Below, one piece after another: positions 1-7,604 of a stretch of DNA of 64,000 nt. The translations under genes were made by a program, and so were the position numbers. The stretch lies in the NCBI RefSeq assembly GCF_900119895.1, contig NZ_FQLR01000004.1:434001-498000 (forward strand), written 5' to 3'. Every line of letters starts with the position of its first letter. The stretch's first letter is position 1. The notes under the pieces are model-generated. The model made no database searches, was not told the DNA's origin, and worked only from the letters and a program-made list of their open reading frames with translations. The stretch is from Collinsella phocaeensis (lineage in GTDB: Bacteria; Actinomycetota; Coriobacteriia; Coriobacteriales; Coriobacteriaceae).

Positions 1-552
1 TGCGAGCAGCTGATCCACGGCTTCGACATCGACGAGCGCACCATGGATCTCATGGCCGAGCAGGGAACCTTCTTCACGCCCACGATCGCCTTTTTGCCCA
101 CCTGGTACGCCACCTATCCGCCGGTCTACGTGCCCGAGCTGCATGACAAGTACGAGGGCACCCTCGTCGAGAAGGAGCTCCAGCGCAACTACGACTGCCT
201 GCGCGAGGCCAAGCGCCGCGGCGTCGTGATGACGATCGGCTCCGATTCCTTCTCCTTCGTCACCCCGTACGGCACCTGCACCATCGAGGAGATGTACGAG
301 TTCGTGGGCAAGATCGGCTTCACCCCGGTCGAGACCGTCGCCTGCGCTACCCTCAACGGTGCCAAGATGGCGCATGTGGACAACGTGACCGGCTCGCTCG
401 AGGCTGGCAAGTGCGCCGACCTGCTGGTGGTGAACGGCGACGTCGCTGCCGACATCCACACGCTGAACGTCGACAACATGGACGTCATCATGAAGGACGG
501 CTGGATCGTGGAGGCCGGTACCTTCGGAGAGGCCAACCGCTATTCGGCATAG
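1..552 (+). CDS. Metal-dependent amidohydrolase, C-terminal part (gene starts before the window)
   Basis: The reading frame is open from the first base, so the N-terminal half with the first metal-binding HxH motif lies outside the window. The visible 183 residues match the end of imidazolonepropionase-like amidohydrolases. The segment TIGSDSFSFVTPYG carries the late Asp that normally binds metal or activates water. The tail GSLEAGKCADLLVVNGDV is the typical closing beta-sandwich segment of this superfamily. The enzyme is probably cytoplasmic and hydrolyses a C-N or ring amide bond; the substrate cannot be told. A GC-rich hairpin follows 12 bases after the stop. The gene looks intact and unrelated to the polysaccharide locus downstream. 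Confidence 0.85.
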   Translation, partial: CEQLIHGFDIDERTMDLMAEQGTFFTPTIAFLPTWYATYPPVYVPELHDKYEGTLVEKELQRNYDCLREAKRRGVVMTIGSDSFSFVTPYGTCTIEEMYEFVGKIGFTPVETVACATLNGAKMAHVDNVTGSLEAGKCADLLVVNGDVAADIHTLNVDNMDVIMKDGWIVEAGTFGEANRYSA

Positions 553-564
553 GGACTTCTGTGG

Positions 565-600
565 CGGCCCCTCGTTCCCGGCGGCGGGGGCGAGGGGCCG
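565..600 (+). terminator. GC-rich hairpin after the amidohydrolase gene
   Basis: Arms CGGCCCCTCG (565-574) and CGAGGGGCCG (591-600) pair perfectly over 10 bp around a 16-base loop, 12 bases past the stop codon. The following bases contain only a short T-poor tract, so termination is plausible but not textbook. Confidence 0.5.
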
Positions 601-729
601 GCGCTTCGTTCGCGGCGGCCGTGCGTCAAAATGAGAGTCGGATCCACAGTATTTCACGTTATCTCCTGGATGGCTCCGATGTGCCCGATTTGTGTTTGTT
701 GGCAACAGGCCGCAACGTGAATATTTCGT

Positions 730-739
730 GGGGGGGGGG
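730..739. repeat. Homopolymer run of ten G
   Basis: Ten consecutive G residues lie in the leader upstream of the polysaccharide operon. Runs of this length are prone to slipped-strand changes. No gene is seen across it, so any effect would be on transcription rather than reading frame. Confidence 0.7.
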
Positions 740-850
740 CGGCTCAAAAGAAGCAATTGCAGCGTAGACGCGGTGGACACGTAGCGCCTTACCTGCGGAA
801 ACCAATTGCTTACAATCTTTACCGCCCTTGCCTTCGAGCGGATGCAAAGC

Positions 851-886
851 ACAGTGTTACACTGTTTTGACACGCCATGGCGTGTC
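851..886. promoter_or_regulatory. Two adjacent palindromes overlapping a TTGACA box
   Basis: ACAGTGT-T-ACACTGT (851-865) is a 7-bp inverted repeat with one central base. GACACGCCATGGCGTGTC (869-886) is a perfect 18-bp palindrome. A consensus -35 hexamer TTGACA (867-872) lies across the junction; no good -10 is seen at 17 bases. This resembles a promoter covered by regulator operators. Confidence 0.45.
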
Positions 887-912
887 CGTCCGTGTATCAA
901 AACGATATCCCG

Positions 913-920
913 GGCGGTAG
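913..920 (+). promoter_or_regulatory. ops-like element GGCGGTAG
   Basis: The octamer GGCGGTAG equals the conserved first eight bases of the ops pause element that recruits RfaH in Gammaproteobacteria. Here it lies about 300 bases ahead of a gene for a NusG paralog. The remaining ops bases do not match, and use of ops by Actinomycetota is not established to my knowledge. Confidence 0.35.
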
Positions 921-1225
921 AAATATCCGATGGACGGGCAATCGTCGCCGAGCGCGCGTTGGTTATTCCTTCGGAGGATGAATAGGCAGGCGAATTCGCC
1001 CCTGCGGGGTGGATGGTCGATGGTGCCGGTTGAAGTCGTTCGCGGCAGCGGGGCACGCGCAAGCGTGCGGTGCGGCGGCGTCCGACGGTCACCAGGAGAC
1101 GGCCGAGCGAAGAGGCGTCGTGGCGAAGCTGTGCCGCGATGCCCGCTTGCCCGTTGACCCTTCGATACGAACTACCAAGGCACAAGCGCTCTGCAGCGAG
1201 AACCCGCACGACCGACCGGGGCCGC

Positions 1226-1765
1226 ATGCAGGCAGGCGAGACCACAGGACAGCTGAGCATGTACGTGCTGCACGTGCCCGGCGGACGCGAGCGAACCGCG
1301 CGCGACCTGATCGTCAAGCTGCTGGGAGAGCTCGTGGAGGAGTGCTTCGTCCCCGTGGGCGAGGTGATGCGCCGCGAGGGTGGCGCGTGGGTCCGCACCG
1401 AGCAGCTGCTGTTCCCGGGCTACGTGTTCGTGACCACGGGAGCCATCGACCGCCTGGCGCGCAGGCTGCGCGAGCTGCCGTTCTACGCGCGCGTGATCGG
1501 CGGGGACGCCGAGCGGTTCGTGCCGCTCACGGTGGAGGAGGTCGCCTGGCTGACGGCCCTCACCAACGTGGAGACGCACGTGGTGGAGATGTCGCGCGGC
1601 GTGATCGAGGGTGATCGTGTGGTGGTGTGGAGCGGTCCGCTCCGCGGGCACGAGGGTGACATCCGCAAGATCGACCGCCACAAGCGCGTGGCGTACCTGG
1701 ATATGGAGATGTTCGGCCGCACCAAGACCATCAAGGTGGGCCTGGAGATCGTAAGCAAGAAGTAG
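1226..1765 (+). CDS. NusG-family specialised transcription antiterminator (LoaP/RfaH/UpxY-like)
   Basis: The 179-residue product has an N-terminal NGN domain starting MYVLHVPGGRERTARDL, with the typical LLFPGYVFV segment near residue 65. A C-terminal KOW motif GDRVVVWSGPLRGHEGDI follows at about residues 130-147. It is therefore a NusG paralog that binds RNA polymerase and should suppress pausing and termination. As the first gene of the polysaccharide operon it is expected to act on that operon, as LoaP and UpxY do. The start at 1226 is chosen because the NGN core begins soon after. The ATG at 1259, with AGGA 11 bases upstream, is an equally serious alternative. A longer upstream extension from 1070 has no family support. 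It lies 24 bases before the sugar transferase gene and was probably co-transcribed with it. Confidence 0.85.
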   Translation: MQAGETTGQLSMYVLHVPGGRERTARDLIVKLLGELVEECFVPVGEVMRREGGAWVRTEQLLFPGYVFVTTGAIDRLARRLRELPFYARVIGGDAERFVPLTVEEVAWLTALTNVETHVVEMSRGVIEGDRVVVWSGPLRGHEGDIRKIDRHKRVAYLDMEMFGRTKTIKVGLEIVSKK

Positions 1766-1789
1766 GGATCGAGCGTCGGGGGATAGACG

Positions 1790-2620
1790 TTGGAGAACGT
1801 ACTCGAGAACAACGAAATAGGGGATGGTCCGGTGAGCGGGGAGGCCGTTGCGGCCAGTGCCGTCGCTGTGCCTGTCGAGCCCGCCGCGGTGCCCGCGAGC
1901 GACGCGCCGGTCTCCGGCACGCGCGAGAAGGTGGCAGAGGGCGGGGCGCGCCGGGCGCGCCTGGGCTCCATGCGCGAGCTCGCGGAGTGGGACCGCGGCC
2001 GCATAGGCTACCGCTTCGTGAAGAGGGCCTTCGACATAGCGTTCTCCGCGTGCGTGATCGCCGTGGCGATCGTGCCGTCCGCCGTGCTCTGCGCGGCCAT
2101 CGCCATCGAGAGCCCGGGATGCCCGCTGTACCGCCAGAGACGCGTGGGGCGCATCGGCGCGGACGGCAGGCCGCGCGAGTTCACCATGTGGAAGTTCCGC
2201 AGCATGGTGAAGGGCGCCGACAGGATGAAGGACGCCCTGCTGGCCGAGAACGAGGTCGAGGGGCCCATGTTCAAGATGAAAGACGACCCGCGCGTCACGC
2301 GCATCGGCCGCTTCATCCGCAGGCACTCCATCGACGAGTTCCCGCAGTTCCTGAACGTCCTCGTCGGCGACATGTCCGTGGTGGGCCCGCGCCCGCCGCT
2401 GCCGCGCGAGGTCGCGCAGTACGACGAGTGGGCCATGCAGCGCCTGGCCGTGAAGCCGGGCCTCACCGGCCCCTGGCAGGTGGGCGGCCGCTCGGACGTG
2501 GACTTCGACGACATGGTGCGGCTGGACCTGGGCTACATCGCGCGCCGGTCGGTCGCCATGGACCTCAAGATCATCCTCCAGACGATCGCGGTCGTCTTCA
2601 CCGGAAAGGGGGCGGCGTAG
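1790..2620 (+). CDS. Undecaprenyl-phosphate sugar phosphotransferase (bacterial sugar transferase family)
   Basis: This 276-residue monotopic phosphoglycosyl transferase transfers a sugar phosphate from a nucleotide sugar to undecaprenyl phosphate, the first membrane step of polysaccharide synthesis. A 70-residue Ala/Val-rich N-terminal segment precedes KRAFDIAFSACVIAVAIV, the membrane re-entrant helix. Then come YRQRRVGRIG, the FTMWKFRSM motif, and HSIDEFPQFLNVLVGDMSVV, whose Asp-Glu pair is the catalytic dyad of the family. VGPRPPLPREV follows. The start is TTG at 1790, weakly supported by the GGGGGA stretch upstream. It has only the C-terminal WbaP/WcaJ-type catalytic domain, without the four-helix N-terminal domain of large forms. 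The nucleotide sugar used cannot be read from sequence. Confidence 0.93.
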   Translation: MENVLENNEIGDGPVSGEAVAASAVAVPVEPAAVPASDAPVSGTREKVAEGGARRARLGSMRELAEWDRGRIGYRFVKRAFDIAFSACVIAVAIVPSAVLCAAIAIESPGCPLYRQRRVGRIGADGRPREFTMWKFRSMVKGADRMKDALLAENEVEGPMFKMKDDPRVTRIGRFIRRHSIDEFPQFLNVLVGDMSVVGPRPPLPREVAQYDEWAMQRLAVKPGLTGPWQVGGRSDVDFDDMVRLDLGYIARRSVAMDLKIILQTIAVVFTGKGAA

Positions 2621-2621
2621 G

Positions 2622-3737
2622 ATGGCTGAACCTATTCGAGTTGCCCACGTGATGGGAAAGATGGTCGGCGGCGGCGTCGAGCAGGTGGTCATGAACTACT
2701 ATCGCCACATTGACAGGTCGAAGGTACAGTTCGATTTCCTGGTCGATGCCGACTCGACGCTTGTTCCGACGGAAGAGATCGAGTCGTTTGGCGGGCGTGT
2801 TTTCGTTGTGCCGCCGTACCAGAACGTTCTTGAATATCAACAGGCGTTGAAGTTTCTTTTTCGAGTTCAGGGCTGGGAGATTGTTCATAGCCACATTAAT
2901 GCGCTCAGCGTATTTCCCCTTCATGCCGCCAAGAAGGCGGGAGTACCGGTCCGCATCGCCCACAGCCATTCCACGAGTGGTAAGGGCGAGTATGCCAAGA
3001 ACGCGCTGAAGGCGGTGCTGAGGACCCAGTCGAACCGCTATCCCACGCAACGGTTCGCGTGTAGCGAATTAGCGGGTAAGTGGCTTTTCGGCGTGGGAGC
3101 CGACTTCGAGGTTATCCACAATGCGGTTGACCTAAGCCGCTTCATCTTTGACGTGAGCACACGAGCCGAGGCGCGGGCTGAGCTGGGCCTCGTCGGCGAC
3201 CAGTTTGCCATTGGTCATGTTGGCAGATTCACGGCTCAGAAGAACCATCGTTTTCTCATCGAGGTGTTCTCGGAAGTGGTAAAGCGTCGTCCTGACGCTG
3301 TGCTTCTTCTCGTGGGCACCGGCGAAGCCGAGGCTCTCGCGGAGAGCTGGGCTGCCGAACGCATGGTTGCGGACAAGGTGAGGTTCCTCGGTCAGCGGGC
3401 GGATGTCGAGAAGCTATACCAGGCTTTCGATGCGTTCGCGCTGCCCAGCCTCTACGAGGGCCTGGGCCTCGTCGGCGTCGAGGCACAGGTAGCGGGTTTG
3501 CCGTGTTTCCTATCGGACGCCATTACCCGTGAGGTTGATGTCACTGGCACCAGCCGTTTCCTGCCCATAGACGACCCTAGGGTGTGGGCGGATGTCATCT
3601 GCGGAACCGGGCAAAGAACGAACGAAGAGCGTGCATCCTTCCGGGCTTCCGCGTTTGCCGATTATGACATTAAGAGCCAGGGCGAACGACTTACCAAAAG
3701 GTACCTAGAGCTTTCTAAAGGGGTGAAAGGGCAATGA
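2622..3737 (+). CDS. Glycosyltransferase, GT4 type
   Basis: A 371-residue cytoplasmic retaining glycosyltransferase with a GT-B fold. The N-terminal motif MGKMVGGGVEQVVMNYYRHI is typical of EpsF/CapM-like enzymes of capsule loci. The C-terminal donor domain has GHVGRFTAQKNHRFLIEVF and the EGLGLVGVEAQVAGLP segment, with the Glu that contacts the donor nucleotide. It probably adds the second or a later sugar to the lipid-linked repeat unit. It begins one base after the sugar transferase stop and overlaps the next gene by 4 bp, so translation is likely coupled. From about 2680 onwards the DNA is clearly less GC-rich than the two genes before it, marking the start of the exchangeable cassette. 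Confidence 0.9.
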   Translation: MAEPIRVAHVMGKMVGGGVEQVVMNYYRHIDRSKVQFDFLVDADSTLVPTEEIESFGGRVFVVPPYQNVLEYQQALKFLFRVQGWEIVHSHINALSVFPLHAAKKAGVPVRIAHSHSTSGKGEYAKNALKAVLRTQSNRYPTQRFACSELAGKWLFGVGADFEVIHNAVDLSRFIFDVSTRAEARAELGLVGDQFAIGHVGRFTAQKNHRFLIEVFSEVVKRRPDAVLLLVGTGEAEALAESWAAERMVADKVRFLGQRADVEKLYQAFDAFALPSLYEGLGLVGVEAQVAGLPCFLSDAITREVDVTGTSRFLPIDDPRVWADVICGTGQRTNEERASFRASAFADYDIKSQGERLTKRYLELSKGVKGQ

Positions 3738-4960
3738 GCCGAAGAGTCAAGAACGTTATCGTCGTTGATGATACTGCTGACAACCTCGGCGGTACTGCGC
3801 AGATTGCCTATGTGACTGCTGCTGTTCTGCGTGATCGTGGCTACAATGTCGTTTATTATGCCGGTTGCGGGCCTATTCATGAGCGCCTTGCGGGCTTTCG
3901 CGTAGTCGTTGCACATGAGAGGCCTTTTCTTGATGCCCCAAATAAGGTGAATGCGGCTTTGGAGGGCATTCACAGCTCCAAATCATATGAAAAGCTTCGT
4001 GGTCTTCTCGCAGAGTTTGATTCCATGGATACCGTGGTTCATATCCACTCTTGGACCCATGCACTGTCGTCTTCCATCTTTGATGCGATTGCGGACGAGG
4101 GCTTCAAGTCAGTTGTTACGCTACACGATTACTTTCTGATGTGTCCCAATGGAGGATTTTACGATTACCAAAAGAACGAGATATGTCACCTTGAGCCGTG
4201 TTCGCGTGCTTGCGTACTTAGAAACTGTGACAAGCGTAGCTATGCGCAAAAACTGTATAGGCTATGGCGCATTGCAAGGCAGACCAAATCCATCGGACGC
4301 GCTAAGCCGACGCTGTGCTACCTTTCCGATTTCACCTACGACATTTTGCGGGGAAATCCGTTTGACGATGGCAAGCCTGTCTACTTGCCCAATCCTATCG
4401 CGGTAGAAGATGGTGTTTGCCTTGGGAATCCACGCAAGAAGACTGGTTACCTTTTTGTGGGGCGTCTTGATAAAGAAAAGAATCCCGAGCTTTTTTGCAG
4501 GGCGCTCGCAAGGCTTGGGTTGCGGGGGACGATTTGCGGCGATGGCCCAGAGCTGGAGCGCCTGAAATCCGAATACCCAAACTTGGAGTTTAAGGGATGG
4601 TGCGACAAGAGAGAGCTTTCTGAACAGTTCTTTGCCAGTAGGGCACTGGTCATGACCTCGTCCTGTTACGAGGCGTCGCCTTTGGTGTGCCTTGAGGCGA
4701 TGTTCGCATCGGGGATCCCCTCGGTTGTTCCGGATACATGCGGGGCAACTGCCTATATCAAAAACCGTGAAAACGGATTGTGGTTCAGGAGCGGAGACGT
4801 CGATTCGCTATGCGAGTCCTTGTCTCAAATTGAAGATCAAGTCTTCTATGAGCGCATGTGCCGAAACATAGCCGCCGATATCGACGCACTGCGTAGCGAC
4901 CGTAGCTATGCGACGTATGCCAGTCGCATCATCAGTTTATATGAGGAACAAAATGTATAG
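3734..4960 (+). CDS. Glycosyltransferase, GT4 type
   Basis: A 408-residue group-1 glycosyltransferase. The N-terminal Rossmann half has DDTADNLGGTAQIAYVTAA and VVTLHDYFLMCPNGGFYDY. A Cys-containing insert follows near residues 150-170 (C-x4-C-x3-C-x3-C pattern), as seen in several GT4 proteins that carry a structural cysteine cluster. The donor-binding half has GYLFVGRLDKEKNPELF and SCYEASPLVCLEAMFASGIPSV. It should extend the repeat unit on the cytoplasmic face. The start overlaps the previous stop as ATGA. The next start lies inside its last codons, an 8-bp overlap. Confidence 0.9.
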   Translation: MSRRVKNVIVVDDTADNLGGTAQIAYVTAAVLRDRGYNVVYYAGCGPIHERLAGFRVVVAHERPFLDAPNKVNAALEGIHSSKSYEKLRGLLAEFDSMDTVVHIHSWTHALSSSIFDAIADEGFKSVVTLHDYFLMCPNGGFYDYQKNEICHLEPCSRACVLRNCDKRSYAQKLYRLWRIARQTKSIGRAKPTLCYLSDFTYDILRGNPFDDGKPVYLPNPIAVEDGVCLGNPRKKTGYLFVGRLDKEKNPELFCRALARLGLRGTICGDGPELERLKSEYPNLEFKGWCDKRELSEQFFASRALVMTSSCYEASPLVCLEAMFASGIPSVVPDTCGATAYIKNRENGLWFRSGDVDSLCESLSQIEDQVFYERMCRNIAADIDALRSDRSYATYASRIISLYEEQNV

Positions 4961-6074
4961 AAAAGTAGTCTATATCGTTAAGTCAGACTTGGCGTACTAT
5001 CCTCCGTGCCTATCTCAGATTCAGATGATTAGTGACTTGGGAATTGACATCGAGGTCTGGTATGGGTCGAGTAAACAGACCGCCATAGACATCATGTCCG
5101 AAAAGGGCATCCCGTTCATCGAGCTTGTTGACCTTCGCGGAAAGTATTCTGGAAAATTGGATGTTGTCTCCAATTGGCTGGCATTTCGATCCGCGGTAGT
5201 CAAAAGGCTTCACCAGCTGGATAAGGAATCGACGTTGCTCTGGTTTGGCACTGCTGAATCGGTCATGCCTCTTGAGGGCGCTCTCTCGGGCTTTCATTAT
5301 GTTGTTTCTGCTCTCGAGCTTTATGACGACCTGCCTATGAAAAAGGCGCTGCTTGGCCCGTTGTGCAGAAGGGCCGTCGCTTGCACGGCGTGCGAAACAG
5401 CAAGGGCATATATCATGAAAAGCTGGTGGGACCTCGAGTCCCTGCCATATGTCTTCCCAAACAAGCCATACGGTATGGCACTCCGTCGTGAACTTCCCCT
5501 GTCTTGTGACGTCACGAGAAGGATCATTGATGAGCTTGGCGGGAGCGATTTCGTTATCTATCAGGGTATTCTTCAAAACGAAGAATCGGTGGCTGAGATT
5601 GCGAGAGCGCTTAAGTTGCTCGGCGGTCATTATCCACTTGTGCTCATGGGGATCGACCGAAATGGGATGGCCCCGCGCATCAAGAAGGTTTACGAGGGCA
5701 CCCGCTATTATGAGAGCATTCCCGCGCCTAAGCATTTGGAGATAACCAGCAGGGCTAGATTTGGCGTTGTATTTTATGATGGTGCCAACCTCAATAAGGC
5801 ATTTTGTGCGCCAAACAAGATATATGAATATTCATCCTTCGGCATGCCTATGCTTGCGAACGATATCCCCGGATTGACGAACACTGTGGGGGCATGGGGA
5901 TGTGCAGAATGCGTGAAGATGGAGTCCAACTCTATCGCCGATGCCCTTACAAAAATGGATGCAGATTACGACGCATATGCGAAAGCGGCAACCGCATTTT
6001 TTGAGCATACCGATAATCTTTCCACAATGAGGCACATGCTTGCAGACTTGGGGGTCATGCGGCATGGGCATTAG
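4953..6074 (+). CDS. Glycosyltransferase-like protein of the polysaccharide locus
   Basis: The 373-residue product reads MYRKVVYIVKSDLAYYPPC at its start. It has GT-B features, including VIYQGILQNEESVAEIARAL in the donor domain and the NKAFCAPNKIYEYSSFGMPML segment, where the E of IYEY corresponds to the usual donor-contacting acidic residue. It resembles GT4 enzymes of O-antigen loci but is more divergent than its two neighbours. The ATG at 4953 is preferred because AGGA lies 10 bases upstream and translation would be coupled to the preceding gene. An in-frame ATG at 4908 exists but lies deep inside that gene. Confidence 0.8.
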   Translation: MYRKVVYIVKSDLAYYPPCLSQIQMISDLGIDIEVWYGSSKQTAIDIMSEKGIPFIELVDLRGKYSGKLDVVSNWLAFRSAVVKRLHQLDKESTLLWFGTAESVMPLEGALSGFHYVVSALELYDDLPMKKALLGPLCRRAVACTACETARAYIMKSWWDLESLPYVFPNKPYGMALRRELPLSCDVTRRIIDELGGSDFVIYQGILQNEESVAEIARALKLLGGHYPLVLMGIDRNGMAPRIKKVYEGTRYYESIPAPKHLEITSRARFGVVFYDGANLNKAFCAPNKIYEYSSFGMPMLANDIPGLTNTVGAWGCAECVKMESNSIADALTKMDADYDAYAKAATAFFEHTDNLSTMRHMLADLGVMRHGH

Positions 6075-6237
6075 TGGGAGCGTCAAACCATCGGCTGGCT
6101 GCACCACTATGGCTGGGCGTATGGATGGTGGACCTCTCTATTCATCCAATGAGTTCCTGATCAATCCTGCTTGGCCTGAAGGGTCGCTACTTCTCATTGG
6201 GTTTTTGCTTGCATTTTTGTTCACACCGAACAAATAG
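6064..6237 (+). CDS. Possible small membrane protein or remnant
   Basis: This short frame (57 residues) overlaps the end of the glycosyltransferase and ends with a hydrophobic stretch, EGSLLLIGFLLAFLF, that could be one membrane helix. No family is recognised and the ribosome site is poor. The other forward frame in this 200-base gap also contains a tryptophan-rich peptide, so the gap may hold debris of a lost gene. It is listed only because it fills the space between two operon genes. Confidence 0.2.
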   Translation: MGISGSVKPSAGCTTMAGRMDGGPLYSSNEFLINPAWPEGSLLLIGFLLAFLFTPNK

Positions 6238-6275
6238 CCAAAGAACAGGCCTGCTTCGAGAGGAAGTTTCAAGAT

Positions 6276-7604
6276 ATGGCTCTGATGCGTATCGTCATTG
6301 ATTGGGTGCTGATTCTAATGTCCTCATATCTGGCAATCAGGGCAGTGGATAGGCTTTTGACTGGACGCAACACTTCGTTGGGAAATTATGTCATCGCGGT
6401 TACTTGGCTTTTTTGCGTACTGCCAATACTATTTGACTATCTGATCGGCTTGCCAAAATATAGAACAATTTACTGGTATGCGCCATTCGTTGAAGCGATG
6501 GCAAATGATGATGTGTCGATAGTCTATGACGGTTTGATTCTTTCTTCGATAATAGCTATTCATTTCTATTGCGTTTCTCATTTTCGCAAAGAGGATCGTA
6601 CCGCAGCACTTAAATGGTCAACTTCATTAGGCGAATGCAATCCGTTGTTGTGTCTGGGGATGCTGCTCCCCCTTGTCCACGTTGTCTTTAGCGGGTTACT
6701 ACCTTATTTAAAAATATATGGTGACCCTGCCACTCGCGGCATGCCGGAGGGGTCAAGCGTTGCGGTGAATGCGTTTCTTTTGATTGGGCTTATTTCTGCA
6801 GCAATATGGTTTTTTGGGAGGTCAAAAAGAACCGGCATTCACATCATGACGTTTATTGTTTATAGCGGGGCATTGGCATGGATTTCCGGTAAACGATTCA
6901 TGATTGCTCTGATGTTGATGGTCTATCTATTCTTTATGCTTAGTGTCGAAGTGTCCGAAGCTAATAGAAGGAAGATTAGGCTATTGATACCCATGGGGCT
7001 GCTGTGCCTCGCTGCATTTTCTGCGTTCTATCTAATTGGTATCCGACCACTTTCCGACACGAGCTTTGACAGCGTTTATGAAATGCTTCGAGTCGATTTT
7101 GGTCGTGATGACGTCACGAAATACGTGATCCATCACGAGCTTTTTCTCGGAGATCATATTTTGCAGTTCCCCGGTCAAAGTTTCCTATCGACCTTCCTTG
7201 TCTTTGTTCCCCGTTTCCTATGGGCGGCTAAGCCCTATCAACATTTTCAGTATCTGACATCTTCAATCCTCAACCTTCCTATTCCTCTCCTTCCAGCGGG
7301 CACGACGCCTAGTTGGTGGGAGATGTGTATCGCGAATTTTTCGTATTTAGGATTGATAGCCGCTCCATTGTTGTTGGTTGGTTTTATTGCGCTTGCTGAT
7401 AAGGCAAAAGCTGTATCTATTCGCGGAACACTTCTGATTCTTTTGGTTGCTCTGCTAACACAAAGTGTCGACGCCTATATTTCTCTAATCATTTTGTTGT
7501 TTATACAGCAAGGTTTCGCTCTCTTTATTTCTAGGAGGAAACCCCATGAGCAAATCACAGAAAGAGCTTACCGTGCAAAGAGGGCGTGGGACTATGGCCG
7601 TTGA
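6276..7604 (+). CDS. Wzy-like O-antigen/capsule repeat-unit polymerase
   Basis: A 442-residue, strongly hydrophobic protein with about ten or more predicted membrane helices. They are spread from VIDWVLILMSSYLAI at the start to YISLIILLFIQQGFALF at the end. A large hydrophilic loop lies around residues 270-350 (DFGRDDVTKYVIHH to FQYLTSS). This layout, the location and the poor sequence conservation are those of Wzy polymerases, which join lipid-linked repeat units at the outer membrane face. AGGAAG lies 9 bases before the ATG. The C-terminal end overlaps the next gene by 59 bases. Oligosaccharide ligase is the main alternative, less likely because no other polymerase is present. Confidence 0.75.
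   Translation: MALMRIVIDWVLILMSSYLAIRAVDRLLTGRNTSLGNYVIAVTWLFCVLPILFDYLIGLPKYRTIYWYAPFVEAMANDDVSIVYDGLILSSIIAIHFYCVSHFRKEDRTAALKWSTSLGECNPLLCLGMLLPLVHVVFSGLLPYLKIYGDPATRGMPEGSSVAVNAFLLIGLISAAIWFFGRSKRTGIHIMTFIVYSGALAWISGKRFMIALMLMVYLFFMLSVEVSEANRRKIRLLIPMGLLCLAAFSAFYLIGIRPLSDTSFDSVYEMLRVDFGRDDVTKYVIHHELFLGDHILQFPGQSFLSTFLVFVPRFLWAAKPYQHFQYLTSSILNLPIPLLPAGTTPSWWEMCIANFSYLGLIAAPLLLVGFIALADKAKAVSIRGTLLILLVALLTQSVDAYISLIILLFIQQGFALFISRRKPHEQITERAYRAKRAWDYGR

Larger units (their letters stand above)
601..1225 (+). promoter_or_regulatory. Long untranslated leader of the polysaccharide operon
   Basis: About 625 bases before the NusG-paralog gene hold no convincing gene. The stretch is lower in GC than its flanks up to about 970. 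It contains a run of ten G (730-739), a GCAATTGC palindrome near 753, two strong palindromes (851-886) and an ops-like octamer (913-920). Specialised NusG paralogs such as RfaH and LoaP act on long leaders of this kind, so this is inferred to be the promoter and antitermination region of the operon. Confidence 0.5.

Noticed and set aside
1009-1614. Alternative frame over the NusG-paralog start
   Set aside because: It lacks NGN or KOW features, and the overlapping frame has both.
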